DNA of 64,000 nucleotides from Amblyornis subalaris (Eukaryota; Chordata; Aves; Passeriformes; Ptilonorhynchidae), in contig JACAXG010000111.1 in NCBI GenBank assembly GCA_018881555.1, positions 1,178,001-1,242,000 on the forward strand, written 5' to 3'. The notes under the pieces were generated by a model. It saw only the letters and a list, made by a program, of their open reading frames with translations. It was not told where the DNA came from and did not search any database. This document shows, in pieces, positions 1-11,400 of this stretch (positions are counted from its first letter, which is position 1; every line of letters starts with the position of its first letter). The translations under genes were made by a program, and so were the position numbers.

Positions 1-894
1 CAATCTCGTGATTAGTTTTGCTGACCTTTCTAAAGTACCTAACTTTAGGGCAAATTAAATTGCTGGAAACTTTAAATGAATCTCATTGCCTTAACAAAGC
101 AGACACTGGGAACTCTGTGTTTCCTTTTAACAGCTAATGATTTAAATAATGTTTCCATTTTGATACTCTTGTTACAAACATTGTGATCATTGGAAGTTTT
201 GTGTAATTGCCTTATTTTTAAATTTTGACAGCTGAATTGTTTTGCCTGTGTAGGTTTGCAGTTCTGGGTTACTAAGTGGTCTAAATACCGTGTTTTGATG
301 TCTTGTATTATAGATTTGTTAGTAATTACATTTTAAAAGAAGGCAATATATGCATTTTAAATTACTATTTAATTTGCTGTAGTCTAGTAAGTACAATTGC
401 TGTATTTCTGACTTTCAAAATAAATATACATTAGGCCTTTATTTCTTTTGCAACAGCATGGTTGGTTTTTAGAAGGCTATCCAGGATGGAAGAAGCATAC
501 ATAACTAAGTTCACTACAGTTTTGCCTTCTGTTTTCTGGGGTGTGATTTAAGTAATGCACTTCATACTTGTCTTATTTTTATTTATAAAAGGTTGTTGGA
601 GATGATCTCATACTTGAAAGAAGAATATTTCTGTAGTGTCTGTGAGGTACAAAGAGAAAGCATTTTCTTCTAATGTATGTCAAGTAATCCTGTGATACTG
701 TATTGGCTTTTAATTTTGATTTTCAGTGAGAGGAATTGCATTTTCTGTTGGAAAAGAGCTTTGCTTTGTAATTTCTATTTAGAAACAACTGGATAGCCAC
801 TATGTTTATAAAGATGGGGAGAAAGTTTTTATTTTGACAAGTATGTTCTTGGTCGTTAAATGAAATGTCAGGACTAACCATTTTTGTGCTTCAG
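1..894 (+). other. COMMD10: COMMD10 intron (3' part), no other feature
   Basis: AT-rich intronic sequence leading to the acceptor of exon A. I see no repeat, open frame or structured element that I can name here. Confidence 0.8.
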
Positions 895-1005
895 GCTGAA
901 AGTACGTTCAGTGAAGAGGAGGAAGAAAAGCTTCAGATAGCTTTTTCATTGGAAAAACAGGGTCTTCATCTGATTCTTGAAACTGTATCATTCATTTTGG
1001 AACAG
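895..1005 (+). CDS. COMMD10: COMMD10 internal coding exon A (codons ~45-81)
   Basis: This 111-bp exon encodes 37 residues, starting [13 protein letters not shown] and ending SFILEQ. It closely matches the region after the first ~44 residues of vertebrate COMMD10, including the acidic SEEEEEKLQ stretch and the FSLEKQ.LHL.LET segment. It belongs to the helical N-terminal domain that precedes the COMM domain. COMMD10 is a subunit of the CCC/Commander complex (COMMD1-10, CCDC22, CCDC93), which works with retriever and WASH in recycling endosomal membrane cargo. The acceptor AG is at 893-894 after a T-rich tract and the donor GTATTT starts at 1006. Both junctions are phase 0. The open frame runs back to an ATG at 865, but that part is intronic and not a real start. 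The first coding exon(s) lie upstream of the window. Confidence 0.95.
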
Positions 1006-2767
1006 GTATTTTGTTTTCATCATTATGCACTAATAAATGTATTTTTTATCCAACTCTGGATTTCAAATATATGACAGTGATGTTAAAAAGGATTTAGTGA
1101 AAATATATCCATAGTATATTATGTATGCTTTGGGGTTATGATTTTACTGCTTTTGTTTTCATGCCTTTCTTATTTGGATGGGACTAGGTGACTTTGTGCA
1201 GTGATTTTCCAGCTAATGTAAAGGTTAATGGTAGAAGTGAGATTTGCTTGACTCCAAATGAAGTGTTGATAATTATGAGATATAATCTTCCCTCTTATTC
1301 ATTGTAAACAAGCCAGCCATGCATTTTTTAAGTTTGTGTAAGGAAAACACTAGATAACATTTTTGAGCGCAACTTAAGTTACTGTAAGGGTCAGTTTTGG
1401 AAAATCTTCATGCACAGAAGCAGTCTGTACTGAGGTGAACAGGCACACCTAATGTAGCTCTAGTATTTGGATGAGTAGATGACTGCATGGTGTAGCATGG
1501 TGTAGTCACCTTGTAAACAGAGGTGGTTTTTTGATTCCACGGTCTACCTCTACTAAGGCTGGGAAGCTGTTGTATTACCTGGTAAATATAGGAAGTGTTT
1601 TAAAAATTGTCACACCCATGATGTTATCCATCCATTTTATGCAAATATAGAAAGTGTAGTCTGTGCAGAGGGCATGCATAGTGATGGTGTGTTGTGGGAT
1701 TTAAATCTGGTCACTTAATTAACACATTCCATTAGAATGCATTAGAAATAAAACTGCGTTAGAAGTAAAACTGCACTAAAGGTAAAACAAACAGTCCTCC
1801 CCATAGCTCCCATCCACCAAAAAATCAAAATGAAACCTGAGGTCACTCCAGACTGGAATTTTGAATTTTTACCTCAGCAGAATGGCAGAATTACCTTCTT
1901 GTTGCTTATTGTCCTAATTTCATCAGACTGCTTAATTTATATTATAATTATTGATGATGAACAGAAAAACCAGTTCTCTTCTAGGACTTGTTCCTTCTGC
2001 ATTTAAAAAAAAAAAGAGAGGGAAGAATATTAATAGCTGCAAAAAAAAAGAGTCCCAGATGGACTACATGTTGTATGAGAACTCTTTGTGTTCCTGCTGA
2101 TAGCTGTGCTTCTTAGAGCAGCTGCTTGTTCTGTCAGACCATAACTTCTTTAACAGCCCTTTGGTGTATAGACACATAGATAAAATGACTGCTGTATAGT
2201 CTTCACCACATGTGTTGTTTTTTATTTTCCCTGACCTTGTGGTGACATAGTCCTGTTTTGAACGTGAAGAACAGCTTGCCATGTAGAATGTGTGCCACAG
2301 AAAATTGATGCTAATAGGGAGGTAGTATCTAACTCAGTTTAGTTCTTGGTTTTTCAGAATACTACCTTGTAGTTTAGGTTTGCTTGAATAGTGTGAAGTT
2401 TGAAAAGTTTTCCTTTCTTCACAGTCAAATTTTCCTTCAAAGCTCATTTTTTTTCAGTGGTAACTGCTTTGGCATTATGTGCAGTGAAGACCTGTACCTA
2501 TACTCAGATCTGCCTCGTGTCTGCATTTTTTTTGCAGTTTGTCTATCTTGAGAAGAGTAATTTGTTACACTGTGTTTCGAGATGGTTACTCTTTTCTGTC
2601 CCCCAAACTACACGGTTAAGATGAACAGGATGCATGTAGTACCGCAGTGGAGTTGCTAGTAAAAATCTTGTGTGAACACAGTGGCCATTTGTGCTAAAAC
2701 ATATCTGGTATGACGTATGAGTACTGAGAACAGTACTCAACAACAGCAGTTTTTTTTCCTTTAACAG
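1006..2767 (+). other. COMMD10: COMMD10 intron between exons A and B
   Basis: A 1,762-bp intron starting GTATTT and ending TTTAACAG, with a strong polypyrimidine tract before the acceptor. It contains short A-runs near 2005 and 2041. I recognise no mobile element, and the short open frames look like chance. Confidence 0.9.
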
Positions 2768-2923
2768 GCAGTCTATCATAATTTGAAGCCTACTTCATTG
2801 CAACAGCAGCTACAGAGCATTCACCTGGATCATGACAAAGCAGAAGCATTTGCTAGTGCCTGGGCAGCTGCAGGTCAAGACACAATTGAAAAGTTCAGGC
2901 AGAGGATTTTGACCCCTCAGAAG
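2768..2923 (+). CDS. COMMD10: COMMD10 internal coding exon B (codons ~82-133)
   Basis: This 156-bp exon encodes 52 residues, from [20 protein letters not shown] to RQRILTPQK. It continues exon A directly: ...FILEQ joins AVYHN..., as in human COMMD10. Landmarks are the LQQQL.-IHL motif, DKAEAF and EKFRQRIL, all typical of the linker between the N-terminal helical domain and the COMM domain. The acceptor is strong, with a long T/C tract ending at AG 2766-2767, and the donor GTAATC starts at 2924. Both boundaries are phase 0. Translation reads on into intron after QK in the unspliced frame, so the longer open frame ending near 2974 is not the protein. It is separated from exon A by a 1,762-bp intron and from exon C by 19,769 bp. 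Confidence 0.95.
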
Positions 2924-5454
2924 GTAATCCGGTTTTTCTTCCAAGAGAGAATAAAGTTGTATTGGTTTGTTTAAAGCAAGGAATTTAAACTAAGGTACAA
3001 GTTTGTGACAAGCCGGGGTACTTATAGGTACTAGATAAATTTGATCGGGACAGTTGAATTCTGTTGTCTTAAAGAGATATTACACATCAGCTGAGCTGCT
3101 GTAACTGTTGGAACTTTGCTATATATGTACTATTAGCAACTTGTCTACTGTCTGGAGATGTTTGTGAATGGGCTTTACAACAAGGCAAGGGGACAATTTG
3201 CTCATCAGCCTGGTGATTCTCTGTACTTGTATCCGGGCTCCTGCCGTCTTCGATTTTGTAAGCTGCTTGGGTAGTGAATTTTGTGAGGTACTTAGTGCAA
3301 TTTTGAAGTGCTTTTCTATGATGGCTTAATAATCTTGCTTCCTATGTGCCTCTTGCCTGTTAAAACTTGCTACATGCTGTGGAAGTCTCATTGTATCTTT
3401 AGGCATAGATGTCTATATCTATGAGAAAGTATAATAATATCATTTTGTTGATTCGTAGTAAGCCTTCAAATGCATAAGGAATTGTATGTAGAACACACCA
3501 GTGTCAGGATCAAATTTTTAGAAAGAATTGTGAAAGACTGACTCAATTATTCTTACTTTATTTTTTTCACTGCTATATATCTTGTCGGTATAAGATTCAG
3601 TTTGCTGCTTTATGATTTGGTTAGTAAAATAAATGTAGAGAATAAATTTTGTGTATTAAGTACACATGATGCACTGACAGAACTAGAACAACATAATTTG
3701 TACCAGCCTGCTTGCACCTAGCTAAATCCAGAATTTCACTTAGGTGTAAAATTCACATTTTGAGAAGACGAGATATGTCTATGGAACAGAATAAAGATAC
3801 TCAGAACTGCATCATAGTTGATTTTTTTCGTAGTATTTAAACTTGATCCCTTGTAAAACTGGGTAATTTTAGACACAAAACTTAAAAGATTCTGATATGC
3901 AAAATTATAATAACTCATGAACCTAAGGGAGTAAATGACTGATAGTACAAGTATGCAAAAAAAATTTGAGTTAGCAAGATACTTTGGGTTTCTGGGTTTT
4001 TTTCCAAGATAAGGTTACTAATGCCAAGTGTACAAGTCCCAAAGTTTAAATGATCAGTGATGTAGTAAGTATATAGGCAGGTGTGACTGTCCATTGAAGG
4101 AGGTAAGTAATTTGAAAACCAAGCGAAATAATGAAAGATTATATATAAGATTAATGACTCTTCAACATTCAGAGTGTATGTGCAGAATGGAAGACAGTTC
4201 TGAAGACAGCCTGTCTTTAAAAGTTTTCTTCAGGCAGACTAGGCATTAATACATATTTTACTGCTGGCTCTTCAGCATACAAGAAACTAATAAAAACACC
4301 TTTCCTCCTCTTTAATTTTCAGCTTGTACCATACACATTTGTGGTCCTTCTGTGACCTGGTTTGGGAACGACATTGCTCTGTTACTTGTCTCCAATTTTG
4401 TGAACCCTGCAGCATACAATGTTTCTGGTATATGTTACAGTTTTGGAGGCTTATTCTAACTTTAGCACCATCTACTAATGCAATGGTGTTTTCCTTCTAT
4501 ATTGCATCCCATATAAAGAAGTTTTAAACTGTCGTTTCTAACTAAGCTTGCAGGAAAGCAGCTGCAAAAATATCATAGTGCAATTTACTTGTTTTTTAGT
4601 GAGAAAGCAGGTTTAAATGCAGGTGTGTGCCTTTACATATACTTAAATCATCATTTTTCCTCCAGCCTTTTTGCCCAGATATTGAGTGTCAGTTTGAGTG
4701 TAATTTGTGTTTGAACTTGAATTTGCTTTCTCAGTTTGTTTTGAAAGTCCTGTAGACTCGAAGTTCATGAGAGTTTTCCTAAAAGACTAAGTTCACAAAA
4801 CTAATTGCTAAATAAAGAATTTACTCTGCTAACAAGATACACAGAAATATTTTAAAAATTGCAGTGTAATGGAAGAACAACTTGCCATCTCCTTAATAAT
4901 CTTCTGAATCTCCTTTTAATATCTTACAAGTGCAGTAACTTGTGTTACAGTCACAGAAGTGACTGCATTGTTTCCTACAATATTCTATATGTAATTGCGT
5001 ATCAGCATGTATTTGCTGTGTTACCTTTCTAGGGTAATAGGGGGCAAAATATTCTCTTACTTGTGGTACATTGCTGTGGTAGCCGATTTTCTCTAAATGG
5101 TCATCATCATCTCTTCAATTAAAGTTAAAAAAAAGTTATAAGCCTGAAAAACACTTACAGAAGAGTGATTGCTTTTTAGATTAGTTATACAATTTAGGTA
5201 TTTATATTGATTTAGAGATTATATTAATTTCTTTCTTTGTAGAAAGAGATGTGTCTTGCATGAGTACCCTCTGCGACATGTATGTATGGGTATAACATAA
5301 AACAATTGATTCTATAAATATGCCCTCTATATTGGTATTTGTTTACATGGCTGTATATGAGTTCCCAATTTATATTGTTCACTTCTCTTCCAGAAGCAAT
5401 ATTGTGTACAGAAAAAGAATATAACATTTATATTATCACAAGTTCCAGCAACAT
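2924..5454 (+). other. COMMD10: COMMD10 intron, unique AT-rich sequence
   Basis: First part of the 19.8-kb intron between exons B and C, beginning with the donor GTAATC. AT-rich with no recognised repeat or gene; open frames are under 70 codons and show no family resemblance. Confidence 0.75.
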
Positions 5455-6785
5455 AATCACAGAATAGTTGAAGTTGGGAGGAATGTCTGGAGTATATCCG
5501 GTCCACCCCCTCTGCTCAAGCAGGGTCATCTAAAGCCAGTTGCTCAGGACCATGTCTGGACAGCACCTGAACATCTGTGAGGATAAAGATTCCACCACCT
5601 CCCTGGGCACCCTGTGTCAGTTCTTGGCCACTCTCAAAGTGCCTAAATGTTTTCCTGCGTTCAGAGAGAACACAGTTTGTGTTTCAGTTTGTGTCCGTTG
5701 CCTCTTGTCCTGTCACTGGGTATCACTGAAAAGAGCCTGGCTCAGTCTTTACAGCTTTTCTACAGGTAAAGAGGTAAAAAGCTCTCTTGGCCTTTTGTCA
5801 TATGTGAGGTGCTCCAATCCCTTCATCATCTTTGTGGCCTTTGCTGAACTCTCTCCAGTATGTCCATGACTCTCTCATACTGTGGAACCTGGCACTGGTT
5901 ATACTACTTCAGGTGAGGCCTCACCATTGTTGAGTACAGGGGAAGGATCACTTTCCTCAGCCTGTGGACAATACTCCTAATGCAGCCTGGGATGGCTTAT
6001 GTTCGTCTTGGTGTCCATCAGAGTCTCAGGTTCCTTTTGACAAAACTCTTTTCCAGCTGGGTAGCATCCACGTTATACTGGTACTTGGGGATGGCTCCAA
6101 GTGCAGAACGTTTCGCTTCCTCTTGTTGAACTTCATGAGGTTCCTGTCAGACTGTTTCTCCGGCCTGTCTGGGTCTCTCTGGATGGCAGCACAACCCTTT
6201 GGTATTTCAGCCACTCCTCCCACTCACCCCAATTTGAGTCATCTGCAAATTTCCTGAGGATGTACCTGTCCCATCATCTGTATCGTTGATGAAGATGTTG
6301 CACAGAACTGGGCTCAGTATTTGCCCCGAAGGTATGCTGTAGTTACTAGCCTCCAGTTAGACTTTGTTTCTTGGTTTACCACCCATTCAGCCAGTTTTCA
6401 GCCTGCCTCACTGACTGCGTTGTCGGCATACATCACCAGCGTGTCTATGAGGATCTCCTGGGACACAGTGCCAAAGGCCTCCCTGATGTCAAGGCAGACC
6501 CTATGTACCACTTTCACCGTGTCTACCAAATCAGTCATTTCACTGTAGAATTAAGTTGGTCGAGTGTGATTTAAGTTCTCTGTTGTGAATCCGTGCTGAC
6601 TACAGCAAGTCGCCTTGTTCTTCATGTGCCTAGAAATGGTTTCCAGGATTGGTTGTTCCATCATCTTGCCAAAGACTGAGGTGAGATGGACGGGCCTTTA
6701 GTTCCTGGGGTCCTCCTCCTTGCCTGTCTTGGAGATAAGAATGCCATTTGCTTTCCTTAGGCATCTTGAGGATTGGTGCTTTCTG
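5455..6785 (-). mobile_element. CR1 LINE, 5'-truncated, antisense to COMMD10
   Basis: Read on the minus strand this is the 3' half of a CR1 non-LTR retrotransposon: part of the reverse transcriptase, the C-terminal part of ORF2, and the 3' end. Remnants of the RT block similar to LDFSKAFDTVS appear near 6440-6510 as CLDIREAFGTVS. The thumb-like block MGGVAEIPKGCAAIQRD is encoded by 6170-6223. The CR1 3' terminus, complement of the typical ...GATTCTATGATT tail, lies near 5455. The 5' truncation near 6785 is typical of CR1. Reading frames are broken by stops, frameshifts and internal deletions, so it is inactive. The inner boundary is approximate. Confidence 0.9.
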
Positions 6786-7506
6786 GGTGTGTTTGGATTC
6801 CTTTTGTTCGTTTGTGTGTGTTTCTTAAGACTGATTTATTTGTGCTCTCTGCATGCTTAATGTTGGATTCATAAAGAGGCTTTTTTGGTCAAGTGTACCT
6901 TGTAGTTTTGTGATTCAGATTCCAGGAAGATAGGAAGTTATGGTACTGGATCAGAAAATTTATTCGTTGAGTGCCCTGTTTTTGGCACTTTGAATGAACG
7001 CATAGAGGTGGAATCCTCTAGTTGACCTATTTGATGAAAACTTATGCCTCATGTCAGGACTTAGAATTTATCTTGCTCCCTCAAAGGTGATTGTTTCTCA
7101 TTTGTGAAATATCCTACTTAATGAACCTGAAAGTTTCAGTCTCTGTACTTGCCTGATTTCTGATTTTCTACCACTTGAGGGAAAAGTGACGTGTTGATAT
7201 TTTTTAAAAACAATGTATCCATTACCTTTTGATTTTTAATACATATCCCCTTTTTCATTGTGAGAAATACTAAACAAGGGTGTGGTCCTTCTTGTTTTTA
7301 TTTTAAACTACAGCATGTGTGATTTCTCTCTTATTCCATGAAAGTTCCCTGCTTGTCATCCTTTGTGTTATCTGTCTCTGACATATTTTTGTTGTGTTTT
7401 GGAAGAAACTAGTGTGAATAGAGGATGAAATAGACTTAGGAATATTAATACTTTATGTGGTGACTTTATAATAAAGGGACTGGGACCATCATGACTTAAT
7501 GTCATG
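6786..7506. other. Intronic spacer between two opposed CR1 copies
   Basis: About 720 bp of AT-rich unique sequence separating the minus-strand CR1 from the plus-strand CR1. No element recognised. Confidence 0.6.
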
Positions 7507-8409
7507 ACAGTGGGATTGCATACACTGTCAGCAGTATTGTGGATGACATCAAGCTGAGTGGTGTGGTTGGTAAGGTAGAGGGAAGAGATGTCATCCAGAG
7601 GGAACTTGACAAGCTTGAGGAGAGGGTCTGTGTGAACTTCATGAGGTTCATAAGGCCAAATGCAAGGTCCTGCTGCTGGGTCAGAGCATTGCCTGGTATG
7701 AGCCAAAACTGCAGTAATGAATGTATTCAAAGCAGCCTCACAGAAAAAGAACTTGGAGGTGCTGGTGGGTGAAAAATTTGGTGTGAGCCGACAATGTATA
7801 CTCATAGCCCAGAAATCCAACTGTATCCTGGATTGTATAAAAAAAATCATGGTCAGCAGGTGATTCTCCCCCTCTACTCTGCTCTTCTGAGACCTTGCGG
7901 GGAGGAATCCTCAGCACAAGACAGACTCGGACCTATTGAAATGGGTCCACAGGAGGGCCATTAAAGTGATACAAGGTCAGGAACACCCTTGCTATGAAGA
8001 CAGACTGAGAGAGTAGGGCTTGTTCAGAGGGCAGAAGAGCAGGCTCCGGAGAGCCATTATTGTAGCAATTCATTACTTAAAGAGGGCTTACAAGAAAGAT
8101 GGACAGAGATGTTTTACCAGGGCACATAGTGGCAGGACAAGAGGCAACAGTTTTAAACTGAAGGAGGATGAATTTGGAATGGATTTAAGGAAGAAATTGT
8201 TGATGAGGGTGGTGAGACACTGGAGCAGGTTGCCCAGAGAGGTTGTGGGAGGTTGTGGGTGCCCCATCATTGGAAGTGTTCAAAGTGATATTGGATGGCA
8301 CATTGATTAACTTGATCTAGTGAAAGATTTTCCAGCCCATGGCAGGGAGGTTGGACTAGATGATTTTCAAAAGTTCCTTCCAATCCAAACCATCCTATGA
8401 GTCTATGAA
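7507..8409 (+). mobile_element. CR1 LINE 3' end, sense orientation
   Basis: A plus-strand CR1 copy containing the end of ORF2 and the 3' terminus. The start resembles the CR1 block ...FADDTKLSG, seen as VDDIKLSGVVGKVEGRD at 7539-7590, followed by EGRD.IQREL.KLEE. Downstream are the GDLIAA-like and ACSGRTRG-like portions (8020-8270). The end carries the standard tail GGTTGGACTAGATGATTTTC... and finishes at CCTATGAGTCTATGAA near 8409. There are several frameshifts, and a 160-codon open frame on the opposite strand is only its antisense shadow. The 5' boundary is approximate. Confidence 0.9.
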
Positions 8410-11400
8410 TACTGGTTGTTGGTTTTTTTTTTTCTCTTTCATATTCTTTTAAAAATAAATACAGGCTTTTTGGTTATCACTGCATGTTTGGTAGGGACTG
8501 GTGCTGACCTGTTCAGGTGGTGTGCACCACTACAAACAAATTTAGAATTCAGTTTATGTGTGAGTGTTTTGTACTTTCGCTTACCATGTGCTTCTCTGTA
8601 TGTTAGCAACTCTGAATTTTCTTTAAAGCAGCTTTAGTGGGTGTTATACATGGCATTGCTTGTGTGAATCCAAGTGCAGAGTCAGGAGCATGATTAGCAT
8701 TACTGAGGTCTCGATAGTTCTGTACATGTACGCAGTGTCCCTGCACACTCTCACAAGACAGAGTTTACAAAATAGCTAAGAAAGATCTATTTGGAATTTT
8801 ATATTGTGTTTTACTAAAATTCATGGGGCAAAATAATTCTAAGTCTCTCCTGACACATGCTACGTAGAAATTGTCTGTTTTGGAAGTATTGAAATGCTGT
8901 CCCTAAGCCTGTTTTCTGTAGTGTATGCAAGAAAGACCAGGCAGTAATCTTCCATTTATGTTTCAAGACAATAAAAATGGCAGTTTTATTTTTTTGATTA
9001 GGGGTATGGTTTACACATTAAGAAAACATTAGAACCTGTGGGATTGAGTAACTTATGGTCAAAACTGGTGAGTAACTGGGTGTCCAGGTTTATTGCTTCA
9101 TAATATTACTAAAAAATTTGACTTTTGCCATTTTTGGGACAGTAGGCAAGTGCATCTTTTGGCTTCCAGAAGTGCTCAGGTTTGGAGTCAAGACCATTAG
9201 TTATTATGAGAAATAATTTCTTACAGATAATTTGTCTGTATTGACATGTTATTTCTCTTAAACCAGATTTCTTTCTTGCCTGCAAAGGACAAGTTGTTAA
9301 AAGGTAGTATTCTGATTTCCGGGTCTGTCAGTTCTGTGCAAGAGGTGTAGGTAGTAATGTGCGAGCTGATACCTGCATTAGGATGACAAGTCAAATTGTG
9401 TTTGTTACAGCAGCAGAACAAGTATTTCTTAGAATACTGATTAGGTGAAGTTTTCTGTGGCATATTGAACACTATTTCTAATTGTTTGAGAAAAACTGTT
9501 CTTTTTTGAACATAGGTCTTTGAAATTTTTTGTGCAGACTGCTTAATAGATAGGGATGTTATTGACTTGAGAAATTAATAAAAACTGTGGAGTTAAAATA
9601 AGGTTGTACTGTTTAATACTATTACTTCATCTTTTCATTTTTCTTTACCGAATTATTGGCAGTCTTCAGCAGCACGGGGTTATTAATTATGCATAGTCTG
9701 CTGTTGCGTTAATTGGTTCTTTGAATCCTTACTGGTATGACAGTGCCTTTATTATATTAATTCTGCTAATAATACAATATTCGTCAATCAGAATGATTAT
9801 ATTTCTATAATTTTTTTCCTTTGAACGCGTTCTTAATTGGTCTGTAGGATGATAGGCCAGTGATAATAGTTTGATATCAATCTGATCCAGTTTTTAAGTC
9901 TTTGCTTGGTAATGTATCAGTTTAGAAATGAGGGCACATTCATCAGATTAAAATGCATTTTTTTCTCTCTGCAAAGAAGAGCTAGATTTTTAGTAGGGTT
10001 CACTCTGAATTCTTATGGCTGTTTTCTGTTAGCTTTGTTGCTTTTCTCCACTTCCCCCTCCCCCTAATATTATGTTCTCTGTATGTGTTTTGGTATTCTG
10101 TGCAGATATCTATTGCAAAGGCAGATCAAGCTGAATGCTTCATAGCTTTCTTGTTTTGGAAAACTATTCAGGGTATTCTTAAAATATATATAATGAAAAA
10201 GATAAAAGTCCTATGTTGCCAAGCAGGAGAAGTTTTTTATAGCTTTCAGACAGCATTGCTTAATATAATGATGTGTGGGAATGCAACTAGTGAAATTATG
10301 TACCCAAAATTCTTGACAGAGCTGTCAGTTCTGTATCTTGAGTGCCTGTTTGAAGCCATATGGGAAAAACTCTGAAAATGATTCTCTCAGAAATTGGCCT
10401 TCTTGCTAATGGGTGTATATGTAATGTTAGTATGCTAAATTCCCTCTGCTAAATGCTGGCACTTCTACAGAAGTACTCTGAAACACATGCATCCTGTGGT
10501 GGTTATGACAAAAAGAACAGAATTGGTGTGCTCTGTGTGTGTATGCCCTGGCAGAAAAATTCTTTCTGATAGCAGAAGAATGCCAAATAAGGAGGAATAC
10601 AGCTCAAACTGTAAGAAGGAATTTTACAGTTTGTTGTTAGTATCTGATCAGCTAGTTGTTTTTACAGTGGCAAACAGAGGTCACAAATACAATGTTATAC
10701 CTACGGGCATTGTCACAGTGAATTGTGAACCAGCTTGCATAATGTGATGCCAATACACTCACAGAGGCAAAGAGAATGCAAATGTTGAAATATAAAATAA
10801 AGACACGGTTTTATACCTAATGAGATTATTTTAATTGTCAGCTACAGCACAACTGAGTCTTTCACTCACTCAGCTTTGTTAGTAGGAATTTCAGTTGTTT
10901 ACAATTTATAGGTACTACTTCTTGAGGAATTTTTAATGGGTTTCTTCCTATCCTTCCTATCTTTGCCCTCTTCTGTCTTCTACCAAGAAAGTGTAAATTA
11001 TGAAGGTTGGAAAAAGGTATATTTTAAGAATGTTTAAAAAGCTCTGTAACTTTTGTTCTGTTTCTACATGCAAAATAGCATTTTAGATGTTATAAAAGAG
11101 TACTGTGCTTATCTTATTAGCCTGTATAATACAAACCATAATTGTTCCTCAGTATGTAAAAGAGCTTTTGGAACAGGTTGTGATTTCAAGGCTTGAAATG
11201 ACAGGTAATTTTTGTGGTCTTCTTTATGGTTACTAAAAGTGTCTGCCTTATCTCTAATTAAAAGCTGTCCAGCTTAATCTTCCCTCCATTGGACCTTGCT
11301 ATATATTCTGCTAGATAGAAACACCAGTCAGCTATGACTTAATAAAAGTGGTCATAGACTGGTGTGCACTTTTACTGCAACTTTGTGCCCACAAATTTCC

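Noticed and set aside
7368..7850. 160-codon open frame on the minus strand, the longest in the window
   Set aside because: It is largely the antisense of the plus-strand CR1 (7507-8409) and has no domain of its own.
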